NCBI GenBank assembly: GCA_963760125.1
Contig: CAVXBV010000010.1
Span: 62,001 to 126,000, forward strand
Direction: 5' to 3'
DNA: 64,000 nt
DNA from: RYN-111 sp963760125
GTDB lineage: Bacteria > Actinomycetota > Actinomycetes > Mycobacteriales > SCTD01
This document shows, piece after piece, positions 39,502-47,340 of this stretch. A program made the translations under genes and the position numbers. Under the pieces are notes generated by a model that was not told the DNA's origin, ran no database searches, and worked only from the letters and a program-made list of their open reading frames with translations. The stretch's first letter is position 1, and each line of letters begins with the position of its first letter.

Positions 39502-40635
39502 TCAGCGACCAGCGGGCGACAGGCTGAGCGACATCCCCGCCAGCCCGCGGGGCTTGCCGGTGAGCTTCTCGACGACGTCGAGCAGCGCCCTGGCTGCCGC
39601 CGAGTCCGGCGCGTCGAGCACCAGCGGGCGGCCGTTGTCGCCGCCCTCACGCAGGCGCTTGTCGATCGGCACCTGACCCAGCAGCGGGACCTCCGCGCCC
39701 AGCAGACGGGAGAGTGAGGCTGCCACGGCTGCGCCACCGCCGGACCCGAACACGTCGATCTCCTCGCCGCAGTGCGGGCACGGCAAGAAGCTCATGTTCT
39801 CCACCACCCCCGCGATCCGCTGGTGGGTCTGCAGGGCGATGGAGCCGGCCCGCTCGGCGACCTCCTGCGCCGCGAGCTGGGGGGTCGTGACGACGAGGAT
39901 CTCGGCGCTGGGGACGAGCTGGGCCACCGAGATCGCGATGTCGCCGGTGCCGGGGGGCAGGTCCATGAGCAGGTAGTCGAGGTCTCCCCAGTAGACGTCG
40001 GCGAGGAACTGCTGCAGCGCGCGGTGCAGCATCGGTCCGCGCCAGACGACCGGGGTGTTGTCCTTGGTGAACATCCCGATGCTGATGACCTTCACGCCGT
40101 GCGCGCTCGGCGGCAGGATCATCTGCTCGACCTGCGTGGGGCGGTGCTCGACGCCCAGCATGCGCGGCACGGAGAACCCGTAGATGTCGGCGTCGACGAC
40201 ACCGACCCGCAGCCCCTTGGCCGCCATCGCGGCGGCCAGGTTGACCGTGACGCTGGACTTGCCGACCCCGCCCTTGCCCGAGGCGACGGCGAACACCCGG
40301 GTCAGCGATCCGGGCTGGGCGAACGGGATGTCGCGCTGCGGGTTGTCTCCTCGCAGCAGTGTCTGCAGGGCCTGGCGCTGCTCGGTGCTCATGACGTCGA
40401 GCTCGACGTCGACGCGGGTCACACCAGCGAGCGCCCCGACGGCTGCGGTGACGCGCTCGGTCAGCGTCTCCTTCATCGGGCACCCGCTGATCGTGAGGTA
40501 GATCGCGACGCGCGCGACGCCCTCCGCGTCCACGTCGGCCGACTTCACCATGCCGATCTCGGTGATGGGGCGGCGGATCTCGGGGTCCTCGACGGTGGCG
40601 AGGGCGGCCTGGAGCTGGTCCTGCGTGGGGAGCAT
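39502..40635 (-). CDS. mrp: Mrp/ApbC/NBP35-family iron-sulfur cluster carrier ATPase
   Basis: The 377-residue protein has an N-terminal DUF59/MIP18-like domain (residues 5-95), then a deviant Walker A ATPase (ASGKGGVGKSSVTVNLA, about 120-136), a DLPPGTGD motif and the cluster-binding CPHC near residue 285. It assembles and transfers Fe-S clusters in the cytoplasm. The position beside tatB is conserved in actinobacteria. ATG 40635 has a leaderless box 6 nt upstream. Confidence 0.94.
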   Translation of the reverse strand: MLPTQDQLQAALATVEDPEIRRPITEIGMVKSADVDAEGVARVAIYLTISGCPMKETLTERVTAAVGALAGVTRVDVELDVMSTEQRQALQTLLRGDNPQRDIPFAQPGSLTRVFAVASGKGGVGKSSVTVNLAAAMAAKGLRVGVVDADIYGFSVPRMLGVEHRPTQVEQMILPPSAHGVKVISIGMFTKDNTPVVWRGPMLHRALQQFLADVYWGDLDYLLMDLPPGTGDIAISVAQLVPSAEILVVTTPQLAAQEVAERAGSIALQTHQRIAGVVENMSFLPCPHCGEEIDVFGSGGGAAVAASLSRLLGAEVPLLGQVPIDKRLREGGDNGRPLVLDAPDSAAARALLDVVEKLTGKPRGLAGMSLSLSPAGR

Positions 40636-40641
40636 CCCTCC

Positions 40642-40647
40642 AGGCTA
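40642..40647 (-). promoter_or_regulatory. Leaderless -10 box for mrp
   Basis: Minus-strand TAGCCT ends 6 nt before ATG 40635. Confidence 0.5.
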
Positions 40648-40739
40648 AGGGCGGGTAGCGCAGGGGCCCGAGGCGACGCTGCCACGGAGTCCTCTTTATG
40701 TCATTGACCATTGAGACGTTCAGCATGTGAAGAAAGGGG

Positions 40740-40745
40740 TACTGT
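40740..40745 (+). promoter_or_regulatory. Leaderless -10 box for the reductase-desaturase operon
   Basis: TACTGT ends 6 nt before ATG 40752. The 60 nt upstream are AT-rich for this window and contain a CATTGA direct repeat (40702-40715), a possible regulator site. Confidence 0.5.
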
Positions 40746-40751
40746 TGCCAC

Positions 40752-41927
40752 ATGTCCCCCACGCCACGGTCCACGAGGAGCCGGCTCGACGGGCTCCGTC
40801 GGCGCCTGGCCACCCCCGCGGCCGGCGGCCTGGGCTCCGCGCACCACGACGTGGTCGACGCCCCGCAGCCGCCTCGCGGCCTCCTTCGGGGGCTGGCCAG
40901 CCGGATCACGACGCCCCTGCTCCCCGACGACTACCTGCACCTGCTCAACCCGCTGTGGAGCGTGCGCGAGCTGCGGGGCAAGGTCCTCGAGGTCCGCCCC
41001 GAGACTGCCACGGCCGCCACCTTGGTCCTCCAGCCCGGCTGGGGCTGGTCCGCGGACTACACCGCCGGCCAGTACGTCGGCATCGGCGTGCAGGTCGACG
41101 GGCGTTGGCACTGGCGCTCGTACTCCTTGACCTCCGTCCCGAGCCGCGCCGACGGCACCATCAGCATCACGGTCAAGGCGATGCCCGAGGGCTTCCTCTC
41201 GGGGCACCTCATCAGCGGGCTGGCACCGGGCACCATCGTCCGGCTGACGGCGCCCAGGGGGGACTTCGTGTTGCCCGCACCGCCCCCGGAGCGGGTGCTG
41301 TTCCTCACGGCAGGCAGTGGGCTCACCCCCGTCATGGGGATGCTGCGCCTGCTCGACCGGCGGCAGACGATGCCGGACGTCGTCCTCGTCCACTCGGCTC
41401 CGCACGAAGGCGACATGCTTTTCCGCCAGGAGATCGCCGAGCTGGCAGCGCGGCACAGCGCCCTGCGGGTCCACGAGCAGATGACCGACGTGATGGGCCT
41501 GCTCGACCTTCGGGACCTCGCCTCGGTCGTGCCGGACTGGGCGGAGCGCGACACCTGGGCGTGCGGACCCCCCGCGATGCTCGACGCCGCAGAGGACCTG
41601 TGGGAGCGCGCGAACGTCCGGGCGCGCCTGCACGTCGAACGCTTCTCCCTCCAGCTGGCCGGAGCCGGCGGAGAGGGCGGCACCGTGACCTTCGGCGTCG
41701 CCGGGCGGACCGCGGACGTGGATGGCGCGACGACGCTCCTCGAGGCCGGTGAGAGCGCCGGCGTCCAGATGCCGTTCGGCTGCCGCATGGGGATCTGCCA
41801 GAGCTGCGTGGTCCCGCTGGTCGCGGGAAGTGTGCGCGACCTGCGCAGCGGTGACGTGCACACCCAGGGTGACCGCATTCAGACCTGCATCAGCGCCGCC
41901 GCCGGCGACTGCGTCCTCGGCGTCTAA
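40752..41927 (+). CDS. Ferredoxin-NAD(P)H reductase with C-terminal 2Fe-2S domain (desaturase partner)
   Basis: The 391-residue protein has a flavin-binding barrel with RSYSLTS (about 119-125), an NAD(P)-binding domain with LTAGSGLTPVMGML, and a plant-type 2Fe-2S domain with FGCRMGICQSCVVPL plus a later Cys in RIQTCIS. It would pass electrons from NAD(P)H to the desaturase encoded 12 nt downstream, like the Rv3230c/DesA3 pair. The start is fixed by the leaderless promoter. Confidence 0.92.
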   Translation: MSPTPRSTRSRLDGLRRRLATPAAGGLGSAHHDVVDAPQPPRGLLRGLASRITTPLLPDDYLHLLNPLWSVRELRGKVLEVRPETATAATLVLQPGWGWSADYTAGQYVGIGVQVDGRWHWRSYSLTSVPSRADGTISITVKAMPEGFLSGHLISGLAPGTIVRLTAPRGDFVLPAPPPERVLFLTAGSGLTPVMGMLRLLDRRQTMPDVVLVHSAPHEGDMLFRQEIAELAARHSALRVHEQMTDVMGLLDLRDLASVVPDWAERDTWACGPPAMLDAAEDLWERANVRARLHVERFSLQLAGAGGEGGTVTFGVAGRTADVDGATTLLEAGESAGVQMPFGCRMGICQSCVVPLVAGSVRDLRSGDVHTQGDRIQTCISAAAGDCVLGV

Positions 41928-41939
41928 GAAGGAGATGGC

Positions 41940-43091
41940 ATGGCAGTCACAGACATCAAGGCGTTCGCCCACCTCACCGACGCCGACGTCGAGGCTCTGG
42001 GGCGTGAGCTCGACGCTCTCCGCCGGGAGGTCGAGGAGAGCCGCGGCGCCGCGGATGCTGCCTACATCCGACGGGCCATCGCGATCCAGCGCGGCCTCGC
42101 GGTCGGGGGGCGCGTCACGCTGTTCGCCAGTGCCTTCCCTCCTGCGTGGGTGGCCGGGACGACCATGCTCGGCCTGGCCAAGATCATCGAGAACATGGAG
42201 CTCGGGCACAACGTCATCCACGGGCAGTGGGACTGGATGAACGACCCGGAGATCCACTCCAGCAACTGGGAGTGGGACACGACCTGCCCCTCCGAGCAGT
42301 GGAAGCACAGCCACAACTACGTGCACCACGCCTACACCAACGTCCTCGGCAAGGACAACGACGTCGGCTACGGGATCTTGCGCGTCACGCGCGATGAGAA
42401 GTGGCACCCGGTCAACCTGGGCCAGCCGGTGTACAACGCCTTGCTCGCCGCCTTCTTCCAGTGGGGCGTGGCGCTGCACGACCTGGACCTCGAGGCGATC
42501 CGGAAGGGCACCAAGGACAAGCGCACGACGCTGCGTCAGCTCAAGCAGATCGGCCGCAAGGTCGTACGCCAGGTGGGCAAGGACTACGTCGTCTTCCCGC
42601 TGCTGACCGGTCCGCAGTTCGTCTCGACCCTCACGGCGAACGCCACGGCCAACCTCATGCGCAACCTCTGGACCTACACGGTCATCTTCTGCGGCCACTT
42701 CCCCGACGGGGCCGAGAAGTTCACCGAGCGAGAGCTCGAGAGCGAGACGCCGCACGAGTGGTACCTGCGGCAGCTGCTCGGGTCGGCCAACTTCCACGCC
42801 GGTCCGGTGCTGCGCTTCATGACCGGCAACCTCTGCTACCAGATCGAGCACCACCTGTTCCCTGACCTGCCGTCCAACCGGTACGTCGAGATCTCCGAGC
42901 GGGTCCAGCAGCTCTGCGCCGAGTACGACCTCCCCTACACGACGGGGTCCCTGGTGGGGCAGTACACCAAGACCTTGCGCACGATCTGGAAGCTCGCCCT
43001 CCCTGACCGGTTCCTCACCGCCACCTCCGACAACGCGCCCGAGACGGCCTCAGAGCGCGGCGGCACGGTGCAGCTGCTGCGCGCCGGCTAG
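41940..43091 (+). CDS. Membrane fatty acid desaturase (acyl-CoA/acyl-lipid type)
   Basis: The 383-residue di-iron protein shows the three histidine boxes HNVIHG, HSHNYVHH and QIEHHLFP at the expected spacing, with hydrophobic helices between them. It introduces a double bond into fatty acyl chains at the membrane, using the upstream reductase. ATG 41940 follows AAGGAG at 41929-41934. Its stop shares CTAG (43088-43091) with the convergent gene. Confidence 0.92.
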   Translation: MAVTDIKAFAHLTDADVEALGRELDALRREVEESRGAADAAYIRRAIAIQRGLAVGGRVTLFASAFPPAWVAGTTMLGLAKIIENMELGHNVIHGQWDWMNDPEIHSSNWEWDTTCPSEQWKHSHNYVHHAYTNVLGKDNDVGYGILRVTRDEKWHPVNLGQPVYNALLAAFFQWGVALHDLDLEAIRKGTKDKRTTLRQLKQIGRKVVRQVGKDYVVFPLLTGPQFVSTLTANATANLMRNLWTYTVIFCGHFPDGAEKFTERELESETPHEWYLRQLLGSANFHAGPVLRFMTGNLCYQIEHHLFPDLPSNRYVEISERVQQLCAEYDLPYTTGSLVGQYTKTLRTIWKLALPDRFLTATSDNAPETASERGGTVQLLRAG

Positions 43092-43621
43092 GGCCGAGGC
43101 CCGCCGAGCACCCGCTGCACGTCGGTCCAGGCGGCGTCGGACATGGCCGTCCGGGCTCGAGCGAACAGCGCCCGCAAGGCCTCGGTGTGCCCGTCCCGCA
43201 CCTCCGCGGCGCTCTCCACGACGTCGAGCTCGTTGGCGACCGTGAGCTCCACGAGGGGTCGGACGTCGTCGGGGTCAAGGGTCACCGACTTCCCGGTCAC
43301 GCGGTCGGTCCAGACCACCAGCGGCTCACCAAGCTGGCGGTAGAACGGCCTCCGGTCCGTGGCGCAGAAGCGGTGCACGAGCGCCTCCACCTGCGGTCCG
43401 ACGATCGCCGTGAGAGCGGGCCGCTCGTCCCACCCGAGCAACGCGGTGTCGAAACCGTCGGTGCCGTAGGCGGCGTGCACCAGGCCGGCAGACCGCAGGA
43501 CGGGCCCGGCGCCGTACGACGCGAGGCGGGCCTCGACACGGACCAGGTGGTCGAGCAGCGTCCCGCCCGGGTGCGCGACCCGATCGGCGCCCCGGTGGGT
43601 GAGGAGAGCGAGGGGGGTCAG
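43088..43621 (-). CDS. DUF6817-like protein with apparent CTG start
   Basis: The 177-residue product (THRGADRVAHPGGTLLDHLVRVEARLASYG, then HAAYGTDGF and a helical C-terminus) resembles DUF6817 proteins with conserved His/Asp, probably an HD-like fold, of unknown function. No ATG, GTG or TTG occurs in frame at the family N-terminus. The best start is CTG 43621, overlapping the upstream CitE stop as CTGA. The first GTG (43480) would delete 47 conserved residues. I place the start at CTG; it needs protein evidence. Confidence 0.65.
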   Translation of the reverse strand: MTPLALLTHRGADRVAHPGGTLLDHLVRVEARLASYGAGPVLRSAGLVHAAYGTDGFDTALLGWDERPALTAIVGPQVEALVHRFCATDRRPFYRQLGEPLVVWTDRVTGKSVTLDPDDVRPLVELTVANELDVVESAAEVRDGHTEALRALFARARTAMSDAAWTDVQRVLGGPRP

Positions 43622-44457
43622 CCCAGCGCCGCGATCTGCGAGGCGGTCTCCAGCACGCGGACGGCGATGTCCCGGTGCAGGTTCTCGACCATCCGGCCGT
43701 CGACCGTGACGACGCCGGAGCCGGAGCGCTCGGCCTCGGTGAAGGCGTCGATCACCCTGCGCGCGTGGGCGATCTCGTCCTCGGTCGGCGCCCACACCTG
43801 GTTGGCCGGACCGACCTGGTTCGGGTGGATGAGGGTCTTGCCGTCGAAGCCCATCTGCTTGCCCTGCAGGCACTCTGCGCGGAAGCCCTCGTCGTCCTTG
43901 ACGTCGTTCCAGACGCCGTCGAGGATCGCCTTGCCGGCCTCGCGGGCGCCGAGCAGGGCGGTCGCCAGGTGCGAGAGCAGCGGCCCGCGCCCGGGCACCA
44001 TGGCGGCCCGCAGCTCCTTGACCAGGTCGTTGGTGCCCATGACCAGCACCTGCACCTGAGGGACGGCGCAGATGGCGCGGATGTCGAACACCGCGGTCGG
44101 GGTCTCGACCATCGCCCAGATCGGCACGTCGCCGGTGATCGCGGTGACGGCGGCGAGATGGGCGGTGCCCGACACCTTGGGCACGACGATCGCGGCGGGA
44201 CCAGCAGCCGCGGCAGCGGCGAGGTCCTCGGCGCCCCAGGGGGTGTCGAGGCCGTTGCACCGGATGGTGAGGACCTTCTCGCCGTACTCGCCGGAGCGGA
44301 CGGCCGCGACGGCACTGGCCCGTGCGGCGTGCTTGGCGTCAGGGGCGACGGCGTCCTCGAGGTCGAAGATGATCGCGTCGGCGGCGATCGCCTTGGCCTT
44401 CTCCAGGGCCCGCTCGTTGGAGCTCGGCATGTAGAGGACCGATCGGAGGACCGTCAC
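43618..44457 (-). CDS. HpcH/HpaI aldolase / citrate lyase beta-like CoA lyase (279 aa)
   Basis: The TIM-barrel lyase shows SVLYMPSSNERALEKA, IIFDLEDAV (metal Glu/Asp), IRCNGLDTPWG and FDGKTLIHPNQV, typical of CitE-like enzymes. In actinobacterial ethylmalonyl-CoA clusters such a short CitE-like protein accompanies the larger malyl-CoA lyase and may act as (3S)-malyl-CoA thioesterase. GTG 44457 overlaps the stop of the upstream lyase as GTGA, and its own stop overlaps the next gene, forming a three-gene operon. Confidence 0.88.
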   Translation of the reverse strand: MTVLRSVLYMPSSNERALEKAKAIAADAIIFDLEDAVAPDAKHAARASAVAAVRSGEYGEKVLTIRCNGLDTPWGAEDLAAAAAAGPAAIVVPKVSGTAHLAAVTAITGDVPIWAMVETPTAVFDIRAICAVPQVQVLVMGTNDLVKELRAAMVPGRGPLLSHLATALLGAREAGKAILDGVWNDVKDDEGFRAECLQGKQMGFDGKTLIHPNQVGPANQVWAPTEDEIAHARRVIDAFTEAERSGSGVVTVDGRMVENLHRDIAVRVLETASQIAALG

Positions 44458-45494
44458 AGCTGGTACGCCGCCTTCAGCGAGGGGTCGCGGTCCGCGAGCT
44501 GCGTGGCGAGCTCGAGGACGACCTTGCACTGCTTGTACGTCGCGTCATCCTGCATCTTGCCGTCGATCATGACCGCGCCGCGCCCGTCCTCGCCCATCTC
44601 CTGGACGACGCGACGGGCCCACGCCACCTCGTCCGGGTCCGGGGAGAACACCTTCTTGGCGATGTCGACCTGGACGGGGTGCAGCGACCAGGCACCCACG
44701 CAGCCGAGCAGGTAGGCGTTGCGGAACTGGTCCTCGCAGGCCAGGACGTCCGCGATGTCGCCGAACGGCCCGTAGTAGGGGTAGATCCCGTTGCTCGCAC
44801 ACGCGTCGACCATCCGCGCCACCGTGTAGTGCCACAGGTCCTGCTGGTAGGTCGCGCGCGGCGCGTCGCCCTCGGGGTCCTGGCGCACCAGGTAGCCGGG
44901 GTGGCCGCCGCCGACGCGGGTGGTCTTCATGCGGCGGTTCGCCGCGAGGTCTGCCGGGCCGAGGCTGATGCCTTGCATGCGCGGGCTGGCCGCGCAGATC
45001 TCCTCGACGTTCGCGACGCCGCGGGCCGTCTCGAGGATGGCGTGGATCATGAGCGGTCGGGACGTGCCGGCCTTGGCCTCGAGCTGCGCCAGGAGCCGGT
45101 CGACGTAGTGGATGTCCTCGGGCCCCTCGACCTTGGGGACCATGATCACGTCGATCTTCTCGCCGGCCTCGGTGACCAGCGTGGTGAGGTCGTCGAGCAC
45201 CCACGGGCTGCCCAGGTCGTTGACCCGCGTCCACAGCTGCGCCGGCCCCTCGAACGCGCGGGCCACCTGCACCAGCCCCTCACGGGCGGCGAGCTTGTTG
45301 TCCGCCTGGACGGCGTCCTCGAGGTTGCCGAGCAGGACGTCGACCTTGGTGGCCAGGTCCGGGACCTTCGCGACCATTTTCTCGTTCGACGGGTCGAAGA
45401 AGTGGATCATCCTCGAGGGGGACCAGGGGATCTCGCGGAGCGGCGCGGGGGCACCGACGGCGAGCGGGCGGAAGAAGTCCTTGGCGTTTCTCAC
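44454..45494 (-). CDS. HpcH/HpaI aldolase family, malyl-CoA / beta-methylmalyl-CoA lyase-like (346 aa)
   Basis: The protein has the long-form CitE fold with an N-terminal extension (FFRPLAVGAPAPLREIPWSP), a GNLEDAVQADNKLAAREG metal/acid motif, IMVPKVEGPEDI and a late SLHPVQVDIAKKVFSP segment. This length and start match Mcl-type lyases that split malyl-CoA and methylmalyl-CoA into glyoxylate plus acetyl- or propionyl-CoA in the ethylmalonyl-CoA pathway. GTG 45494 carries a leaderless box. It is divergent from marR, 45 nt away. Confidence 0.85.
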   Translation of the reverse strand: MRNAKDFFRPLAVGAPAPLREIPWSPSRMIHFFDPSNEKMVAKVPDLATKVDVLLGNLEDAVQADNKLAAREGLVQVARAFEGPAQLWTRVNDLGSPWVLDDLTTLVTEAGEKIDVIMVPKVEGPEDIHYVDRLLAQLEAKAGTSRPLMIHAILETARGVANVEEICAASPRMQGISLGPADLAANRRMKTTRVGGGHPGYLVRQDPEGDAPRATYQQDLWHYTVARMVDACASNGIYPYYGPFGDIADVLACEDQFRNAYLLGCVGAWSLHPVQVDIAKKVFSPDPDEVAWARRVVQEMGEDGRGAVMIDGKMQDDATYKQCKVVLELATQLADRDPSLKAAYQL

Positions 45495-45500
45495 CCGAGC

Positions 45501-45506
45501 AGCCTA
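45501..45506 (-). promoter_or_regulatory. Leaderless -10 box for the CoA lyase operon
   Basis: Minus-strand TAGGCT ends 6 nt before GTG 45494. It shares a 45-nt intergenic region with the oppositely directed marR promoter, so the two may compete. Confidence 0.5.
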
Positions 45507-45526
45507 CCGACCTTTGCGCGAGCAAC

Positions 45527-45532
45527 TAGACT
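45527..45532 (+). promoter_or_regulatory. Leaderless -10 box for marR
   Basis: TAGACT ends 7 nt before ATG 45540. Confidence 0.5.
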
Positions 45533-45539
45533 GGAGCGC

Positions 45540-46016
45540 ATGACCACCGCGCAGCGGCTCACCGACACCGAGCTCGGGGCGTGGCGCGCCTTTCTCCGCG
45601 CGCACTCCCACGTGACGCGCCTGCTCGAGGCCGAGCTCGTCGCCGAGCACGAGCTTGCCCTCCCGTCGTACGACGTGCTGCTGCACCTCGCCGAGGCGCC
45701 CGGCCGCCGGTTGCGGATGACCGAGCTCGCCGACCAGGTGCTGCTGTCCCGCTCCGGACTGACCCGCCTGGTGGACCGCCTGTCGCGCGACGGTCTGGTC
45801 GAGCGGGCTGCCTGCCCGAACGACGCCCGCGGCACCCACGCCGTCCTCACCGACGCCGGTCTGGCCCGGCTGCGGACCGCCGCTCCGACCCACCTGCGGG
45901 GCGTGTCCGAGCACGTGCTGTCCCGGTTGTCGGCCAAGGAGGTCACGCTGCTGCGCGACCTCATGGGCAAGCTCGCGACCGCCGACGGTCCCCGTTCCTG
46001 CGGCGCCGGGCTCTGA
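45540..46016 (+). CDS. MarR-family transcriptional regulator
   Basis: The 158-residue protein has a winged helix-turn-helix of MarR type (ALPSYDVLLHLAEAPGRRLRMTELADQVLLSRSGLTRLVDRLSRDGLVER, about 44-94) flanked by dimerisation helices. It probably controls its own operon with azlCD or the divergent lyase operon from the shared 45-nt spacer. The ligand is unknown. It is translationally coupled to azlC through a CTGA overlap. Confidence 0.9.
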   Translation: MTTAQRLTDTELGAWRAFLRAHSHVTRLLEAELVAEHELALPSYDVLLHLAEAPGRRLRMTELADQVLLSRSGLTRLVDRLSRDGLVERAACPNDARGTHAVLTDAGLARLRTAAPTHLRGVSEHVLSRLSAKEVTLLRDLMGKLATADGPRSCGAGL

Positions 46017-46660
46017 ACCACCCCGACCGCCGAGCGGTCCTGCGCCGCGGCGTCGGCTTCGGCGCCGCCGTCGGGCTGTACGGCGCGAGCTTCGGGGTGG
46101 CCGCGGTGGCCGCCGGCCTGTCGGTGCCGCAGGCCTGCGCCCTGTCACTGCTGACCTTCACCGGTGCCTCGCAGTTCGCGTTGATCGGTGTGCTCGGCGG
46201 CGGAGGAGCCGCGCTGGCCGGTGTCGCCTCCGCCCTGCTCATCGGAAGCCGCAACGCGCTCTACGGGGTCGTGCTCGCCGAGCGGGTGACCGCCCGCGGC
46301 TGGCGACGAGGGGTCGCGGCGCACGTGACGATCGACGAGAGCACCGCGATCTCGACCACCTCTCCGCCTGCTCTGGCCGGAGTGGGCTTCTGGTCCACCG
46401 GCCTGGCCGTGTTCGCGGTGTGGAACCTGACGACCCTGCTCGGTGCCCTCGGCGCGGGCGCCGTCGACACCCGGGCGCTCGGCGTCGACGGCGCCGTCGG
46501 TGCGGCCTTCCTCGCGCTCCTGTGGCCGCGGTTGGCGCAGGACCCGTGGATCGCGCTCGGCGGGGCGCTGCTGGCGCTGCTCGCCGTACCCCTGACCCCT
46601 CCGGGGGTCCCGGTGCTCGTGGCGGCGCTCGCCGTGGGGCCTCGGCTGGTGCGCGGGTGA
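46013..46660 (+). CDS. azlC: AzlC-family branched-chain amino acid exporter subunit, apparent CTG start
   Basis: The 215-residue membrane protein has about five TM helices and AzlC motifs (GLYGASFGVAAVAAGLSVPQACALSLLTFTGASQF region, RNALYGVVLA, DESTAI). It forms an exporter for branched-chain or small-molecule substrates with AzlD. No ATG/GTG/TTG precedes TM1 in frame. The natural start is CTG 46013 in a CTGA overlap with the marR stop; later GTG codons would remove the first helix. Confidence 0.8.
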   Translation: MNHPDRRAVLRRGVGFGAAVGLYGASFGVAAVAAGLSVPQACALSLLTFTGASQFALIGVLGGGGAALAGVASALLIGSRNALYGVVLAERVTARGWRRGVAAHVTIDESTAISTTSPPALAGVGFWSTGLAVFAVWNLTTLLGALGAGAVDTRALGVDGAVGAAFLALLWPRLAQDPWIALGGALLALLAVPLTPPGVPVLVAALAVGPRLVRG

Positions 46661-46956
46661 TCTGGGCTGCGGTGCTGCTGACGTCGGCCGGCTGCTACGG
46701 GCTGAAGGTCGCCGGGTGGTCGGTGCCTCCCTCCGTGCTCGAGCGGCCCCGCGTCCGGGCGGCCGCGACCCTCGCCCCGGTGGCTCTGCTGTCAGCGCTG
46801 GTGGTGCTGCAGGTGTTCGCCGAGGGACGCGCGCTCACGCTCGACGCGCGCGCGGCGTCACTGGTCGCCGGAGCCGTCTGCTTGTGGCGGCGGCTGCCGT
46901 TCGTCGTCGTGCTGATCGCCGCGGCGGCCGCGGCGGCGGCGGTCCGCGCGGTCTGA
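46657..46956 (+). CDS. azlD: AzlD-family exporter small subunit
   Basis: The 99-residue protein has four hydrophobic helices and the AzlD pattern (opening helix with LKVAGW, RAAATLAPVALLSALVV). It partners AzlC. GTG 46657 overlaps the azlC stop as GTGA. Its last 99 nt overlap the 3' end of the convergent DUF1232 gene, an unusually long antisense overlap. Confidence 0.88.
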   Translation: MIWAAVLLTSAGCYGLKVAGWSVPPSVLERPRVRAAATLAPVALLSALVVLQVFAEGRALTLDARAASLVAGAVCLWRRLPFVVVLIAAAAAAAAVRAV

Positions 46957-47340
46957 GCCCACGAGGCGCTGGACCGCGGCGAGCCCGTCGGGGCTCCCCG
47001 GCCAGTGCGTCGCCAGGACGTCGGGGCCGGCCCGACGCACCACGGACCGCAGGACCCACAGCACCGCGACGGCGTCGTCGGCGTACCCGATGACGGGAAG
47101 CACATCGGGCACCAGGTCGATCGGCAGCGCGAGGTAGCCGAGCAGCAGCCAGAGGCGCACCCGGATCCCTCGAGGCAGCAAGGGATCACGGGCCAGTCGC
47201 GCCAGCAGGCGAAGCACGTCGGGGAGCAGCCGGACAGCTTCGCGCAGCCCGACGGACTCCGGGGCCACCCGCCAGAGGACGAGGAGCAGGAGCAGCCACG
47301 CGACCAGCAGGGCTGCTGCCGTCCCGAGCAGCCAGGTCAC
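46858..47340 (-). CDS. DUF1232 membrane protein
   Basis: The 160-residue protein has an N-terminal TM helix (3-21) and a DUF1232 segment (YLALPIDLVPDVLPVIGYADDAVAVLWVLRSV, about 83-114). The DLVPD core is diagnostic. Function is unknown. The last 33 residues are Arg/Asp/Gln-rich and lie antisense to azlD. GTG 47340 overlaps the hydrolase stop as GTGA. Confidence 0.85.
   Translation of the reverse strand: MTWLLGTAAALLVAWLLLLLVLWRVAPESVGLREAVRLLPDVLRLLARLARDPLLPRGIRVRLWLLLGYLALPIDLVPDVLPVIGYADDAVAVLWVLRSVVRRAGPDVLATHWPGSPDGLAAVQRLVGSDRADRRRRGRRGDQHDDERQPPPQADGSGDQ

Noticed and set aside
40702..40715. The CATTGA direct repeat as a defined operator for the desaturase operon
   Set aside because: Two 6-nt copies 7 nt apart are too short to assign to any regulator family from the sequence alone.
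40701..42854. A 717-codon frame antisense to the reductase and desaturase
   Set aside because: The plus strand has His boxes and 2Fe-2S motifs; the antisense translation is compositional noise.
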